Position numbers and translations under genes: made by a program
Notes under the pieces: generated by a model
Told to the model about the DNA's origin: nothing
What the model saw: only the letters and a program-made list of their open reading frames with translations
The model's database searches: none
Source: SIG299 sp964544055
GTDB lineage: Bacteria > Bacillota > Clostridia > Lachnospirales > Lachnospiraceae
Reading direction: 5' to 3'
Length of the DNA: 64,000 nucleotides
Assembly (NCBI GenBank): GCA_964544055.1
Contig: CAZJAA010000002.1
Coordinates: 1 to 64,000, forward strand
Part shown: positions 24,407 through 33,954 of the stretch, in pieces
Layout of the letters: each line of letters opens with the position of its first letter
Numbering within the stretch: the first letter of the stretch is position 1

Positions 24407-25492
24407 TCAAAAAAAAGAGCCGTGGTTTTCGCTTACCACAACTCTCCTGTCTGTACAAAAAATTTGGCTATGTATATTGGAAGTAATGCTTTCCAGACTT
24501 GTAACAAACTCCTCTTCCTTATCAAACAGATACACCCGTTCTTCATCCAAGGTAAACGTTCCGGAATTGATGCGTTTTTTTTCTCCGGTTGTATAGTCAT
24601 ACATACTCCAGGTAAAATCAGCTTCCAGTGCAATCCGCACATCCTCCGTTTCATACTTCCAGAGACCAAGATACTGTTTTAACAGGGATTTATCCTGAGT
24701 ACCCATCTTTTTGCCATCGTTTTTGTTTTCTTTTTTATTATCGTTATTGCTTTCTTCTTCGGCATCGTCCTTGTCAAAAGCATAATTGGCCCACTCTATC
24801 TTTTCTACCTTCCTATCAGCATCAAAACTGAACTTGTAATAACGGTCCGAGTCGGAAGAACGGTATGCATATAACGAGTCAACGATACTGGTAGGTTCTC
24901 CAAATGCTTCTTTTACTTCCTCTACAGAGGAACCAAGCTTAATGCCGCCATAGACTTCAATATTCTTTAAGACTTCATTGTCTTCTACCGAGCCGGCACG
25001 AATCTGAAAGCCTCCAATCACAGAGTCCCCATAGGTTATCGTTTTCTCTGTCGTATTGTAAACCCACACATAAAATTTCGCAAACTGCTCTTCTTCCGGT
25101 GCGATACTTCCGGAACTGTGTTCCATTGGTTCCAGTGTATTATTTTCATTTAACAGTTTGTAGCCGTCTTTAGACAATTCGGAAACCGGATCGCCAACAT
25201 AATAGGTATAATAATTCAACGTGAAAAAGTACGTTGCATCGATATCTAACGGAGTATAAACATAGTCATCCTCGTCATCGTCTTCTCCATAGTAATCATC
25301 GCCGTTGTAATCATCTCCAGCATAGTCATCGCCGTTATAGTCGTCACCGTCGTAATCCTCGCCATCGTAGTCATCACCGGCATAACCATCCTCGTTGTAG
25401 TCCTCATCATCCGGATTTTGCTTGGTACCGCAGCCGCACAGAGCACCACAGGCAAGCAAAGCTGCCAGTAAAAGTACTAAAAATTTCTTCAT
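24407..25492 (-). CDS. Lipoprotein with acidic Asp-Asp-Tyr repeats, function unknown
   Basis: A 361-residue predicted surface lipoprotein. Residues 1-21 form a signal ending at Cys21 (LCGC; Cys at -2 is unusual but plausible). Residues ~28-75 are a run of five-residue units such as GDDYN, GDDYA and GEDYD, giving an extreme negative charge with regular tyrosines. Two folded regions follow: one with YTPLDIDATYFFTLNYYTY, and one of SmpA/BamE-like form (GIKLGSSVEEVKEAFGEPTS, then YKFSFDADRKVEKIEW). After a Lys/Asn linker, the end is beta-rich (QYLGLWKYETEDVRIALEADF). I do not recognise the whole. The acidic run could bind calcium or other cations. The last codons overlap a terminator. Confidence 0.8.
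   Translation of the reverse strand: MKKFLVLLLAALLACGALCGCGTKQNPDDEDYNEDGYAGDDYDGEDYDGDDYNGDDYAGDDYNGDDYYGEDDDEDDYVYTPLDIDATYFFTLNYYTYYVGDPVSELSKDGYKLLNENNTLEPMEHSSGSIAPEEEQFAKFYVWVYNTTEKTITYGDSVIGGFQIRAGSVEDNEVLKNIEVYGGIKLGSSVEEVKEAFGEPTSIVDSLYAYRSSDSDRYYKFSFDADRKVEKIEWANYAFDKDDAEEESNNDNKKENKNDGKKMGTQDKSLLKQYLGLWKYETEDVRIALEADFTWSMYDYTTGEKKRINSGTFTLDEERVYLFDKEEEFVTSLESITSNIHSQIFCTDRRVVVSENHGSFF
24409..24444 (-). terminator. Terminator overlapping the lipoprotein 3' end
   Basis: The 5-bp stem 24422-24426 / 24435-24439, extended by GAG/CTC (24417-24419 / 24442-24444), is followed on the - strand by eight T (24409-24416). It lies entirely within the last codons and stop of the gene. Confidence 0.6.
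25268..25411 (-). repeat. Imperfect 15-bp tandem repeats encoding acidic pentapeptides
   Basis: About nine units of 15 bp encode residues ~28-75 of the lipoprotein, mostly G-D/E-D-Y-X. Units differ mainly at the fifth codon. Confidence 0.85.
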
Positions 25493-25534
25493 AACTTAAA
25501 CATCCCCTTTTATTTTTATGAAAAACTTGTTTGA

Positions 25535-27883
25535 TTAAAACAAAGCATTTCCAAAGGAATATACCAAAAATGCAGCAAGCCACGCTACCACACATTGTTC
25601 TACGATCACAATCAATGCCCATTTTGTACCGAGTTCACGTTTTACCGAAGCGACTGCTGCCACGCATGGCGTATAGAGCAGACAGAACACAAGCAGGCTG
25701 AACGCTGCGACAGGTGAAATTGCCGCCAGAATACTCTCCGTAGAACCGAACAGAACCTTCAGCGTGGATACCACACTTTCCTTTGCCATAAAACCGGAAA
25801 TCAGTGCAGTGGAAACACGCCAGTCGCCAAAGCCAAGCGGTTGAAATAATGGGGCAAGCAATCCGGAAAGCGTAGCAAGTATGCTGTCCTGCGGATTTTC
25901 TACCACATTAAACGTAAAATTAAATGTCTGCAAAAACCAGATGGCAATCGTTGCAAGAAAAATTACCGTAAAAGCACGTTCTAAAAAGTCCTTTGCCTTA
26001 TCCCAGAGCAACAGTGCCACATTTTTCAGCCCCGGCAAACGATAATTTGGCAGTTCCATGACAAACGGCACCGGTTCTCCGTCAAACAGGGAGTTCTTCA
26101 TCAGCAGAGCCATAATCACACCGATAACCATACCAATGACATATAGCAATATCATCACGAGTGCACCATACTTTGGAAAAAATGCTTTCGTAAAAAATGC
26201 ATAAATCGGAAGCTTGGCAGAGCAGCTCATATACGGTGTCAGCAGAATGGTCATTTTTCGGTCACGTTCTGAAGGCAGGGTTCTGGTTGCCATGACTCCC
26301 GGCACAGTGCAGCCAAAGCCAATCAACATCGGCACAATACTTCTTCCGGAAAGTCCGATTTTTCGAAGCAGCTTATCCATGACAAAGGCAACACGAGCAA
26401 TATATCCGCTGTCTTCCATCAGAGATAAAAAGAAAAATAACGTTACAATAACCGGAAGGAACCCAAGCACACTTCCCACTCCGTTAAAGATACCATCGAT
26501 AATCAGTGAATGCAGCACCTCATTTACTCCAAGTGCCGTAAGTCCGCAGTCAACCAGCCCGGTAAGTGCGTCTATTCCAAGATTTAACAAGCCTTCCAGT
26601 GCCGCACCAATGACATTAAACGTAAGCCAGAACACCATTCCCATAATTGCAATGAATGCCGGAATTGCCGTATATTTTCCAGTAAGCAGCCTGTCAATGC
26701 TTCTGCTTCTGGCATGCTCTTTGCTTTCTTTTGGCTTTATGACGGTTTCCCGGCATACTTTTCCGATAAAGGTAAACCGCATCTGGGCAATTGCAGCAGC
26801 ACGGTCCAGCCCTCCTTCATTTTCCATCTGGGTGATAATATGTTCTATCATATCCAGCTCATTGCTGTCCAACTGCAGCTGTTCCAGTATCTGGCTGTCT
26901 CCCTCCACCACCTTGCTTGCCGCAAAACGTACCGGAATATCCGCTGCCCTTGCATGATCTTCAATCAAATGCATAATTCCATGCAATGCTCTGTGCAATA
27001 CGCCGTTATGGTCTTTTTCACTGCAAAAATCCTTTTTCCCGGGGCCTTCCTGATATTTTGCAATATGAATGGCATGTTCCACCAGTTCATCAATTCCTTT
27101 ATTCTGGGAAGCAGAAATCGGAATGACCGGTACTCCAAGCATCCGCTCCATCTCATTTACACGGACGGATCCGCCGTTGGCATACACCTCATCCATCATA
27201 TTCAGTGCCAGCACCATAGGAATATCCAGTTCCATGAGCTGCATCGTCAGATACAGATTACGTTCAATATTGGTGGCATCCAGTATGTTGATAATTGCCT
27301 TTGGTTTTTCCTTAAGCAGAAATTCTCTTGTCACAAGTTCTTCACTGGAATACGGTGACATGGAATAAATGCCAGGTAAATCAGTAACCAGCGTATTCTT
27401 TTTTCCACGGATTTCACCGTCCTTCCGATCCACCGTAACACCCGGGAAATTACCAACATGCTGGTTCGATCCGGTAAGCTGGTTAAACAACGTTGTTTTT
27501 CCGCAGTTCTGGTTTCCGGCTAACGCAAAGGTCAGAACTATTCCTTCCGGCAGCGGATTTTCCTCACTCTTGGCGTGATATTTTCCGCCCTCACCAAAGC
27601 CAGGATGCTCGCTCACCTTACGGACATGCCTGCACTCAGCTCCTGCACAGGTATTTTCCCGGATATCCTTAATTTCAATTTTTTCGGCATCTGCTTTTCG
27701 AAGTGTCAGTTCATAACCGTGTATCATAAATTCCATAGGATCACCCATCGGTGCATATTTCACCAGAGTAATTTCCGCATTTGGAATCACTCCCATATCC
27801 AGAAAATGCTGGCGCAGTGCTCCTTCTCCGCCCACATGAGTAACTGTGGCGGTTTTTCCTATTGGCAGTTCGTTCAAATTCAT
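25535..27883 (-). CDS. feoB: Ferrous iron transporter, FeoA-FeoB fusion
   Basis: A 782-residue inner-membrane protein for Fe(II) uptake. Residues 1-~75 are a FeoA SH3-like domain (LNELPIGKTATVTHVGG, HFLDMGVIPN). After a linker comes the GTPase domain: G1 GNQNCGKTTLFNQLTG, GVTVDRKDGE, G3 DLPGIYSMSPYSSEE, G4 NMMDE. The helical GDI region follows, then two Gate membrane halves (VTLFFFLSLMEDSGYIARVAF, LIGFGCTVPGVMATRTL, TPYMSCSAKLPIYAFF and the matching C-terminal half). The start at 27883 follows GAGGAAT; the upstream in-frame ATGs lack sites. Single gene with its own promoter. No obvious Fur box was seen, though iron control is expected for the family. Confidence 0.95.
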   Translation of the reverse strand: MNLNELPIGKTATVTHVGGEGALRQHFLDMGVIPNAEITLVKYAPMGDPMEFMIHGYELTLRKADAEKIEIKDIRENTCAGAECRHVRKVSEHPGFGEGGKYHAKSEENPLPEGIVLTFALAGNQNCGKTTLFNQLTGSNQHVGNFPGVTVDRKDGEIRGKKNTLVTDLPGIYSMSPYSSEELVTREFLLKEKPKAIINILDATNIERNLYLTMQLMELDIPMVLALNMMDEVYANGGSVRVNEMERMLGVPVIPISASQNKGIDELVEHAIHIAKYQEGPGKKDFCSEKDHNGVLHRALHGIMHLIEDHARAADIPVRFAASKVVEGDSQILEQLQLDSNELDMIEHIITQMENEGGLDRAAAIAQMRFTFIGKVCRETVIKPKESKEHARSRSIDRLLTGKYTAIPAFIAIMGMVFWLTFNVIGAALEGLLNLGIDALTGLVDCGLTALGVNEVLHSLIIDGIFNGVGSVLGFLPVIVTLFFFLSLMEDSGYIARVAFVMDKLLRKIGLSGRSIVPMLIGFGCTVPGVMATRTLPSERDRKMTILLTPYMSCSAKLPIYAFFTKAFFPKYGALVMILLYVIGMVIGVIMALLMKNSLFDGEPVPFVMELPNYRLPGLKNVALLLWDKAKDFLERAFTVIFLATIAIWFLQTFNFTFNVVENPQDSILATLSGLLAPLFQPLGFGDWRVSTALISGFMAKESVVSTLKVLFGSTESILAAISPVAAFSLLVFCLLYTPCVAAVASVKRELGTKWALIVIVEQCVVAWLAAFLVYSFGNALF

Positions 27884-27937
27884 GATTTTATTCCTCATTC
27901 TGTTATTGCTATTTTTTATCAATTATTTTTCATCCTC

Positions 27938-27966
27938 AATATAAGTCGGAACAAAGAAGTTGTCAA
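27938..27966 (-). promoter_or_regulatory. Promoter of feoB
   Basis: On the - strand: TTGACA (27961-27966), 17-bp spacer, TATATT (27938-27943), about 55 bp before the start codon. Confidence 0.7.
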
Positions 27967-27970
27967 TAGG

Positions 27971-28029
27971 AAAAAGAAAAGACTTATCCGGAATGTACCA
28001 GGTAGTTTGCCTGTCCTTGCGAATAAGTC
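27971..28029 (-). terminator. Terminator after glyA
   Basis: Arms 27981-27990 and 28020-28029 pair over 10 bp (one G-U) around a ~29-nt loop that can form its own CAGG/CCTG stem. On the - strand it is followed by TTTTCTTTTT. Confidence 0.75.
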
Positions 28030-28049
28030 CTTTTTTTCGTGATTCAGTT

Positions 28050-29288
28050 TTAGTACAGTGGGTGTTTATCTGTTAAGCCTTTTACAAGATCCTTTACCTC
28101 GTCTGCTGCTGCATCCTTTTTGGAAACAGCAAGATAAATTGCTTCAGCTACAGTCTCCATGTCTGCCTCGTCAAACCCACGCGTAGTAACCGCAGCACTT
28201 CCAAGACGGATACCGCTTGTCACAAACGGAGAAGCCGGATCATTTGGAATTGCATTTTTATTACAGGTGATATTGACCGCATCTAAGAGTTTTTCCGTTT
28301 CTTTTCCGGTAACGCCCATACTCTGTAAATCAACCAACATTAAATGATTGTCCGTGCCGCCGGAAACAAGCTGAAAACCACGCTTTGTCAAGCCATCAGC
28401 CAAAGCAGCCGCATTTTTTACAATATTTTGTGCATACGTCTTAAACTCCGGCTGGAGTGCTTCTTTAAAGCACACTGCCTTTGCAGCAATCACATGCATC
28501 AGAGGACCGCCCTGAATGCCAGGGAAAACGCTTTTGTTTAACTTGTGCTCTTCTGCAAATTCTGCGGAAGAAAGAATCAGACCGCCTCTTGGACCACGCA
28601 GTGTTTTATGTGTGGTAGAAGTAACTACATGTGCATATGGAATTGGGGATGGATGGGAGCCTCCGGCAACCAGACCGGCAATGTGTGCCATATCCACCAT
28701 CAGATATGCACCAACCTCATCCGCAATTTCACGGAAACGCTTGAAATCGATGGTTCTTGCATAGGCACTGGCACCTGCAATAATCATCTTTGGCTTTGCT
28801 TCCTTTGCGATGCGGAGCACTTCGTCATAATCGATGTAACCATCATCATTCACACCATAAGGCACGATATGAAAATAGGAACCGGAAAAATTAACTGGGC
28901 TTCCATGGGAAAGATGTCCGCCATGTGCCAGATTCATGCCAAGTACGGTGTCGCCCGGCTTTAACAGTGCAAAGAATACCGCCATATTTGCCTGCGCACC
29001 GGAATGTGGCTGTACGTTTGCGTAGGTGCAGCCATATAACTCTTTTACACGTTCAATGGCGAGTGTTTCTACCATGTCAACAAATTCACAGCCACCATAA
29101 TAACGTTTTCCGGAATAACCCTCCGCATACTTATTGGTAAGCGGGCTGCCCATGGCTGCCATGACTGCCTTGCTTACAAAGTTTTCTGATGCAATCAGCT
29201 CGATGTGATCCTTTTGTCTGCCAAGCTCTAAGTCCATAGCAGCGGCAAGCTCCGGATCAAAACATTTTACTTCATCAAATGAATACAT
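28050..29288 (-). CDS. glyA: Serine hydroxymethyltransferase
   Basis: A 412-residue cytoplasmic PLP enzyme that interconverts serine and glycine and charges tetrahydrofolate with a one-carbon unit. Family motifs are intact: IELIASENFVSKAV, TNKYAEGYSGKRYYGGCEFVD, NVQPHSGAQANMAVF, VDMAHIAGLVAGG and the PLP lysine in VVTSTTHKTLRGPRGG. The length is normal. The start at 29288 (MYSFDEV) has GGAGG seven bases upstream. Single-gene unit with a terminator. Confidence 0.96.
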   Translation of the reverse strand: MYSFDEVKCFDPELAAAMDLELGRQKDHIELIASENFVSKAVMAAMGSPLTNKYAEGYSGKRYYGGCEFVDMVETLAIERVKELYGCTYANVQPHSGAQANMAVFFALLKPGDTVLGMNLAHGGHLSHGSPVNFSGSYFHIVPYGVNDDGYIDYDEVLRIAKEAKPKMIIAGASAYARTIDFKRFREIADEVGAYLMVDMAHIAGLVAGGSHPSPIPYAHVVTSTTHKTLRGPRGGLILSSAEFAEEHKLNKSVFPGIQGGPLMHVIAAKAVCFKEALQPEFKTYAQNIVKNAAALADGLTKRGFQLVSGGTDNHLMLVDLQSMGVTGKETEKLLDAVNITCNKNAIPNDPASPFVTSGIRLGSAAVTTRGFDEADMETVAEAIYLAVSKKDAAADEVKDLVKGLTDKHPLY

Positions 29289-29565
29289 GTCAGTCCTCCT
29301 TCGATGTGGTATCACCATATAAAACAACTTCCATTTGTCTTTGTTTTCATATGGCTGAATAATTACATTTTATCACTGCATTGCAGTAAATAATTATAAT
29401 GATTATAGCATACCTGATAAAAAAAAGCGACCTTTTTTTTCGAAGAGTTTATAAAAGAATTTCATGTTATCTTTAAGTCTGCCTAATAAATTTTATTTTT
29501 CTGTTTTCATGGCATAGCAGCAACGCAGCGAGCCAAAGAAAACTGCACCTGCGAAATAGGAAAAG
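29289..29565. promoter_or_regulatory. glyA upstream region with a perfect dyad
   Basis: ACTGCA-T-TGCAGT (29375-29387) is a perfect 6+1+6 dyad in AT-rich DNA about 90 bp before glyA. It overlaps a possible TTTACT / TAAAAT promoter on the - strand and could be an operator. Nearer recJ (about 29505-29555) a loose GTTTTC/GAAAAC stem may end the recJ transcript. No gene is seen here. Confidence 0.45.
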
Positions 29566-31329
29566 CTATAGTTTATAATATTGCATCACTGCCTGCAACG
29601 TCACCCTATCACGAAACAAATTGACTTCCGGATAATAAATCATGCTTATTTGTATGTTATTTTCCCTTCCCTGAAACAGTCGGTCTAAAGCAGCAGCTCC
29701 GAACTTTTCCGTAAGCTCCTGTTCCAGGGCTTCAATATCACCAAAATAAAGAACCTCCAACTGTTTCCCATATTCATTTTCCGCATTCAACTTCAATACA
29801 TTGGCATTTTTTCCAAAAATTCGAGCACTCTTCAGTTTTACATTCCGTTCTGCAAACAGTGGTTTCTCGTTACCCATGCCAAACGGCTCTAACAGTTTTA
29901 ATTCTTCGATAACCTGTTCATTTACCATGCCAAAAGGCAGAATAACATCAATGGACACCTTTTCGGTCAGCTGTTCCTCCGTCAGTCGGCAGTTTTCCAG
30001 CATACGGCGTTTAAATTCCGATAAATTTTCCTTAGGAAAAGACAGACCGGCGGCTTTGGGATGTCCGCCAAATTTTGAAAGCAGATCCTGTACCTCACAC
30101 AACGCTTCATACATATGATAACCATCAATAGAGCGACCGGAACCCTTGATGCCCTCTTCGGAATCCGTCAGGATAATCGTCGGCCGGTAATATTTTTCAC
30201 GAATGCGCCCTGCAATAATCCCGGCAAGACTCTCGTGACAATCCGGAAGATACAGTATCAACACAGGGTCCACACAGCCATGCTCCTCCACCTGCCTTTT
30301 TGCTTCATCTACGCCTTTTGCTGTCATATTTTTGCGCATCTGATTTAATTCCGTGATTTCTTTTGCCATCACAGCTGCTTTGGCAGGATCATCACAAAGC
30401 AGCAGCCGAAGCCCCCGCACTGCCACGTCCAGCCGTCCGGATGCATTTAAGCATGGTCCTAAGACAAATCCCAGATGATACGATGAAAGTTCTTCTTTGT
30501 TTATCCGGTTTTCTTCTATTAAAGCATTAATTCCATAATCACTGCTTTCTTTTAGCAAAGAAAGCCCCAATGCCACCATAGTGCGGTTTTCCCCACGAAG
30601 TTCCATAACATCACACACGGTTGCCATGGCAGCATATGGAATCATACTGCGCAGGAATTCCATGGAAAGTTCCATCTGCTCAGCCAGACAGTACATAACC
30701 TTAAACGCCACGACTGCTCCGCAAATTCCTGTCATGGGGGTTGTTTCTCCCTCCTGTTTCGGATTGACAATAATATCTGCCGGCGGCATAGTTTTTACAA
30801 AGCCCTGTCCGGTTTCCAACAATGGAATTTCGTGGTGATCTGTCAGAATAACCGTAATTCCGGCTTTCTTTGCCAGGCAGATTGGTTCAATGGCTGCAAT
30901 TCCGTTGTCACAGGTTACGATACAGTCAATTCCTGCTTCTATGCATTCCCTGACCATTTCTTCATTTAAACCGTATCCATCCTTGATTCGATCCGGAATA
31001 CGATAATCCACATTTGCTCCCGCTGCCGTCATACATCGGTATAAAATATATACCGACATAATTCCGTCCACATCATAATCACCAATAATACGAAAGCGTT
31101 TTCCGGCTTGAATTTCTTCTGCAATTTTTTTTGCGGCGGCTTCCGCATTTTTCAAAAGCTTTGGTGACGGCAGGCAGGAAAAAGAAGGATGCAGATACGC
31201 ATCCCTCTCCTGTTTTGTGATAAGTCCACGATTTACAAGAAGCCGTGCTGTCACTTCTGTGATGCCATGCTCCCTGCAAATCTGCCCAAAATCTGCTTTT
31301 TTATTCTTGACTGTCCAATATTGTTTCAT
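29566..31329 (-). CDS. recJ: Single-stranded-DNA-specific exonuclease RecJ
   Basis: A 587-residue 5'-3' exonuclease of the DHH phosphoesterase family, used in recombination and mismatch repair. Metal motifs: GDYDVDGIMSVYIL, TCDNGIAA, LTDHHEIP and NPKQ. The DHHA1 domain has GSGRSIDGYHMYEAL and KFGGHPKAAGLSF, followed by the OB-like C-terminal domain. The length is near the usual ~560-580. Its first 29 bases overlap the end of the DUF4349 gene, so the two are probably co-transcribed. Confidence 0.95.
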   Translation of the reverse strand: MKQYWTVKNKKADFGQICREHGITEVTARLLVNRGLITKQERDAYLHPSFSCLPSPKLLKNAEAAAKKIAEEIQAGKRFRIIGDYDVDGIMSVYILYRCMTAAGANVDYRIPDRIKDGYGLNEEMVRECIEAGIDCIVTCDNGIAAIEPICLAKKAGITVILTDHHEIPLLETGQGFVKTMPPADIIVNPKQEGETTPMTGICGAVVAFKVMYCLAEQMELSMEFLRSMIPYAAMATVCDVMELRGENRTMVALGLSLLKESSDYGINALIEENRINKEELSSYHLGFVLGPCLNASGRLDVAVRGLRLLLCDDPAKAAVMAKEITELNQMRKNMTAKGVDEAKRQVEEHGCVDPVLILYLPDCHESLAGIIAGRIREKYYRPTIILTDSEEGIKGSGRSIDGYHMYEALCEVQDLLSKFGGHPKAAGLSFPKENLSEFKRRMLENCRLTEEQLTEKVSIDVILPFGMVNEQVIEELKLLEPFGMGNEKPLFAERNVKLKSARIFGKNANVLKLNAENEYGKQLEVLYFGDIEALEQELTEKFGAAALDRLFQGRENNIQISMIYYPEVNLFRDRVTLQAVMQYYKL

Positions 31330-32323
31330 TTTTTTCGCTCTGTTTTCTTAATTTATTTGCTTTGTGCTTTTTCTGTTTCTTCTTAATCAAAACTACAAAG
31401 GCAGTAAGTACTGCTCCCCAGAACACAAGGTATGGAAGATTGATTACCACCCAGACAAGAAAATCCTGTGCTCCGACAGAAATATCATACATGGTATCCG
31501 ACCAGCCATTACCGATTCTTTCCCACAGAGTTTCCGGTTCTTTTTCCGTTACCCGCGCAACTTCATATACATAGATATTCACTGTGCTGTATGTAATTTT
31601 GTCATCATAAGTACGAAGTTTTGATTGATAACTTTCAATGCTGTATCGTACTTCACTCAGACGCTCCTCCAGCATAATAATGGAATCCAGATTTTCTGCC
31701 TTTTCAAGTAGTGCCAGCAGACGCTCCTGCTCGATTTGCAAAGCTTTGATGCGTGCTTCCGTATCCACATAAGTTAAGGTAACATCTTCTTCGCCCAGCG
31801 TTTTGTTTGTTACTGTGGCAATTCCGTCTAACCCTGCGAGGAATGAATCCAGATTTGCTTCCGGCACACGAATGGTATAATTTGCACTCTTTCTTCCACC
31901 GTAATAATCACTTCCGGAAACATCCGCATATTGAAGATACGCACCGGCTTCCGCAATTTTTGTTTCCAGTGCCGCTGCAAATTTGTCAAATTCCAGAGTC
32001 TGCAGATTTAGTCTTGCTGTTTTGATAACCTTTCTGGATGAAGTGCTGACCTGACTTGTTTCCGTATTTGTTACGGGCATTTCCAAGCTCCCACTTTCAG
32101 ATAAATATCCATCATATTCCGCTTTTATTACAGTATCGTAAGCTTCTTCTGGTTTTGCAGTTTCATATCTCCCACTGCCGTTCCATGCAGTGCTTGATTC
32201 GGCTTTGGAATATTCGATGTCGAATGCCACATCATCCATGGAAGCGGCTCCACAGGCGGTCAGACCTGTAAGCATTATAACACACAACCACGCTACCGTC
32301 ATCTTTTTTGCTACTTTTCCCAT
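31301..32323 (-). CDS. DUF4349 membrane-anchored lipoprotein
   Basis: A 340-residue protein with a lipobox (LTAC) after a basic, hydrophobic start. After a ~75-residue flexible region comes the DUF4349 domain: RKVIKTARLNLQTLEFDKF, YTIRVPEANLDSFLAGL, GEEDVTLTYVDTEARIKAL, a coiled coil, then TYSTVNIYVYEV. A membrane helix (FLVWVVINLPYLVFWGAVLTA) and a Lys-rich tail end it. The product would be anchored at both ends outside the membrane. Function unknown; it overlaps recJ. Confidence 0.88.
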   Translation of the reverse strand: MGKVAKKMTVAWLCVIMLTGLTACGAASMDDVAFDIEYSKAESSTAWNGSGRYETAKPEEAYDTVIKAEYDGYLSESGSLEMPVTNTETSQVSTSSRKVIKTARLNLQTLEFDKFAAALETKIAEAGAYLQYADVSGSDYYGGRKSANYTIRVPEANLDSFLAGLDGIATVTNKTLGEEDVTLTYVDTEARIKALQIEQERLLALLEKAENLDSIIMLEERLSEVRYSIESYQSKLRTYDDKITYSTVNIYVYEVARVTEKEPETLWERIGNGWSDTMYDISVGAQDFLVWVVINLPYLVFWGAVLTAFVVLIKKKQKKHKANKLRKQSEKNETILDSQE

Positions 32324-32376
32324 AATTTTTTCAACCTCTTTTCTTTGCTATTTTTAACGATTACCCTATAAAACGA

Positions 32377-32410
32377 AACACAGCAGACGTATCAAACCGC
32401 CTGCTGTGTT
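32377..32410 (-). terminator. Terminator after the DUF4015 gene
   Basis: Arms 32377-32386 and 32401-32410 form a 10-bp perfect stem (AACACAGCAG); a few more pairs extend it inward. The - strand follows with TCGTTTTAT. A second small dyad, ACGCAG-T-CTGCGT, lies at 32428-32440. Confidence 0.65.
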
Positions 32411-32460
32411 GCTGTTTCACTTATTAGACGCAGTCTGCGTAAAAAAAGTTTCAAAATTTT

Positions 32461-33828
32461 TTATTCCTGTTCAAAACATCCGTCCACATAGCTTGCACCT
32501 GCATTCCATAAAAACCAGCTTGTATAGCCGTTTTCATATGTTGCTGTCACCTGTTTGCGAACCTGCTCTTTCGTATAGTAGAATGCCTGCAGCCATGGGC
32601 GGCATTCTGCATACGTTTTCTGCTCGTATGGCAGAACGGAAAGTTTTTTTACCGAAGCAGCCATTTCAGATTTGACAAGCTCATATGGGGAGCTGTTCGG
32701 ATTTGCAATTCCTGCCCAGCCGTCTGCATAGTGGGACGGATATACCATTGGACAGATATAGTCAAGATAGCGGGACATTTCAACATAGTCCTGACCGATT
32801 CTTGCCGAGTCAACCTCACTGCGGATGCAGCCGCCATATACGGACGCACTGACAAATACGCCCAACGGTTTTAAACGGTTGCAGGCATATTTGGTAAATG
32901 CCGTAATAACCTGCTTTAAGCTCATTTCTTCGGCTTTTTCACCAAAATTCACCTTATATTCAAAGCTTCCGTCTTCTAAGGTTTTAGCAATAATTCCATT
33001 TGTTTCTACACGGATATAGTCAAAGCATATTTCATCAAAGCCATCCTTTGCCGCCTGTTCCGCAATATCGATGATATACTTCCAGGTATCTTCATTGTAT
33101 GGATTCATCCATGCTTCATTTTTTCTGCTCCGGTATAACGTGCCATCGTTGTTGTAAAGCATATATTCCGGATGAACCTCCGCTACTGCATCATCCTTAA
33201 AGCATACAACTCGTGCTATCGTATAAATGCCGTGTTCTTTCAGCGTCTTTAACAGTCCATTCATGTCTGTGTACTGATTGATGCAAATACCAAGATTAAG
33301 AATTTCTTCGTTATCCATTTTATAGGTAACTTTACCGGTATCTGCCTTAACATCAATTACTACAGCATTCAGTTCTGTTTCATCTGCTAGCTTCAACCAC
33401 TTATCAACACTGTCCGGATTACTTAAATTCAGTCCTACATAAGCACCCTTTACATTGACCTTTTCCCTTGTGTCCGTCCAGCCGACCAGATAATTATCAT
33501 CCCATGCCGGGGTTGGCGTTGGTGTCGGTGTACACGGAAGACCGGTATCCGGTGACGTTGGAACAGGGGTTGGCGTATTGGTCGGAGTCGGTGTCGGAGT
33601 TACCGTTGGGGTTGGTGATGGAGTCGGAGTTGATGCCGGAGTTGGTGTACCCGGAACTCCCGGCAGGTCATTTATGTTATTTCTGGACACTTTGTATGCC
33701 AGCACACCAAAAATAACGGCAAGGATAATTACGATCAGAATGCCGCATATCGTTCCCAGTTCCGGTCCGTTTCTGCGTCGTCGCCTTCCACCTCTATAAT
33801 CTACATACATTCCACGGTTTCTTGCCAT
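32461..33828 (-). CDS. Membrane-anchored putative glycoside hydrolase (DUF4015)
   Basis: A 455-residue protein starting MARNRGMYVDYRGG with an arginine patch, one membrane helix (TICGILIVIILAVIFGVLAY) and a long Pro/Thr linker (PTPTP units, ~residues 60-105). The extracellular domain is the DUF4015 TIM-barrel type: VKGAYVGLNLSN, NAVVIDVKADTGKVTY, IYTIARVVCFKDDAVA, GFDEICFDYIRVETNG, VFVSASVYGG and ICPMVYPSHYADGW. Its place in the GH fold is by family resemblance; the substrate is unknown, perhaps cell wall or polysaccharide. The start at 33828 has AAAGG upstream. Confidence 0.85.
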   Translation of the reverse strand: MARNRGMYVDYRGGRRRRRNGPELGTICGILIVIILAVIFGVLAYKVSRNNINDLPGVPGTPTPASTPTPSPTPTVTPTPTPTNTPTPVPTSPDTGLPCTPTPTPTPAWDDNYLVGWTDTREKVNVKGAYVGLNLSNPDSVDKWLKLADETELNAVVIDVKADTGKVTYKMDNEEILNLGICINQYTDMNGLLKTLKEHGIYTIARVVCFKDDAVAEVHPEYMLYNNDGTLYRSRKNEAWMNPYNEDTWKYIIDIAEQAAKDGFDEICFDYIRVETNGIIAKTLEDGSFEYKVNFGEKAEEMSLKQVITAFTKYACNRLKPLGVFVSASVYGGCIRSEVDSARIGQDYVEMSRYLDYICPMVYPSHYADGWAGIANPNSSPYELVKSEMAASVKKLSVLPYEQKTYAECRPWLQAFYYTKEQVRKQVTATYENGYTSWFLWNAGASYVDGCFEQE

Positions 33829-33954
33829 GCTGTTTCGCCTTTCTTTCTCTAATGCACTCCCGGAATTTTTCAAAAATTTTCTGAGCGTACATCCTATATA
33901 AAGGATATGCCGCAACACATCCTCACACCAGGTGCATTCACCTGCAGTAAAAGA

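Noticed and set aside
25234..25494. His/Arg-rich ORF on the + strand
   Set aside because: It is the antisense shadow of the Asp/Tyr repeat in the lipoprotein gene.
27890..27966. Fur box upstream of feoB
   Set aside because: Iron control is expected, but no 7-1-7 or 19-bp Fur dyad can be read.
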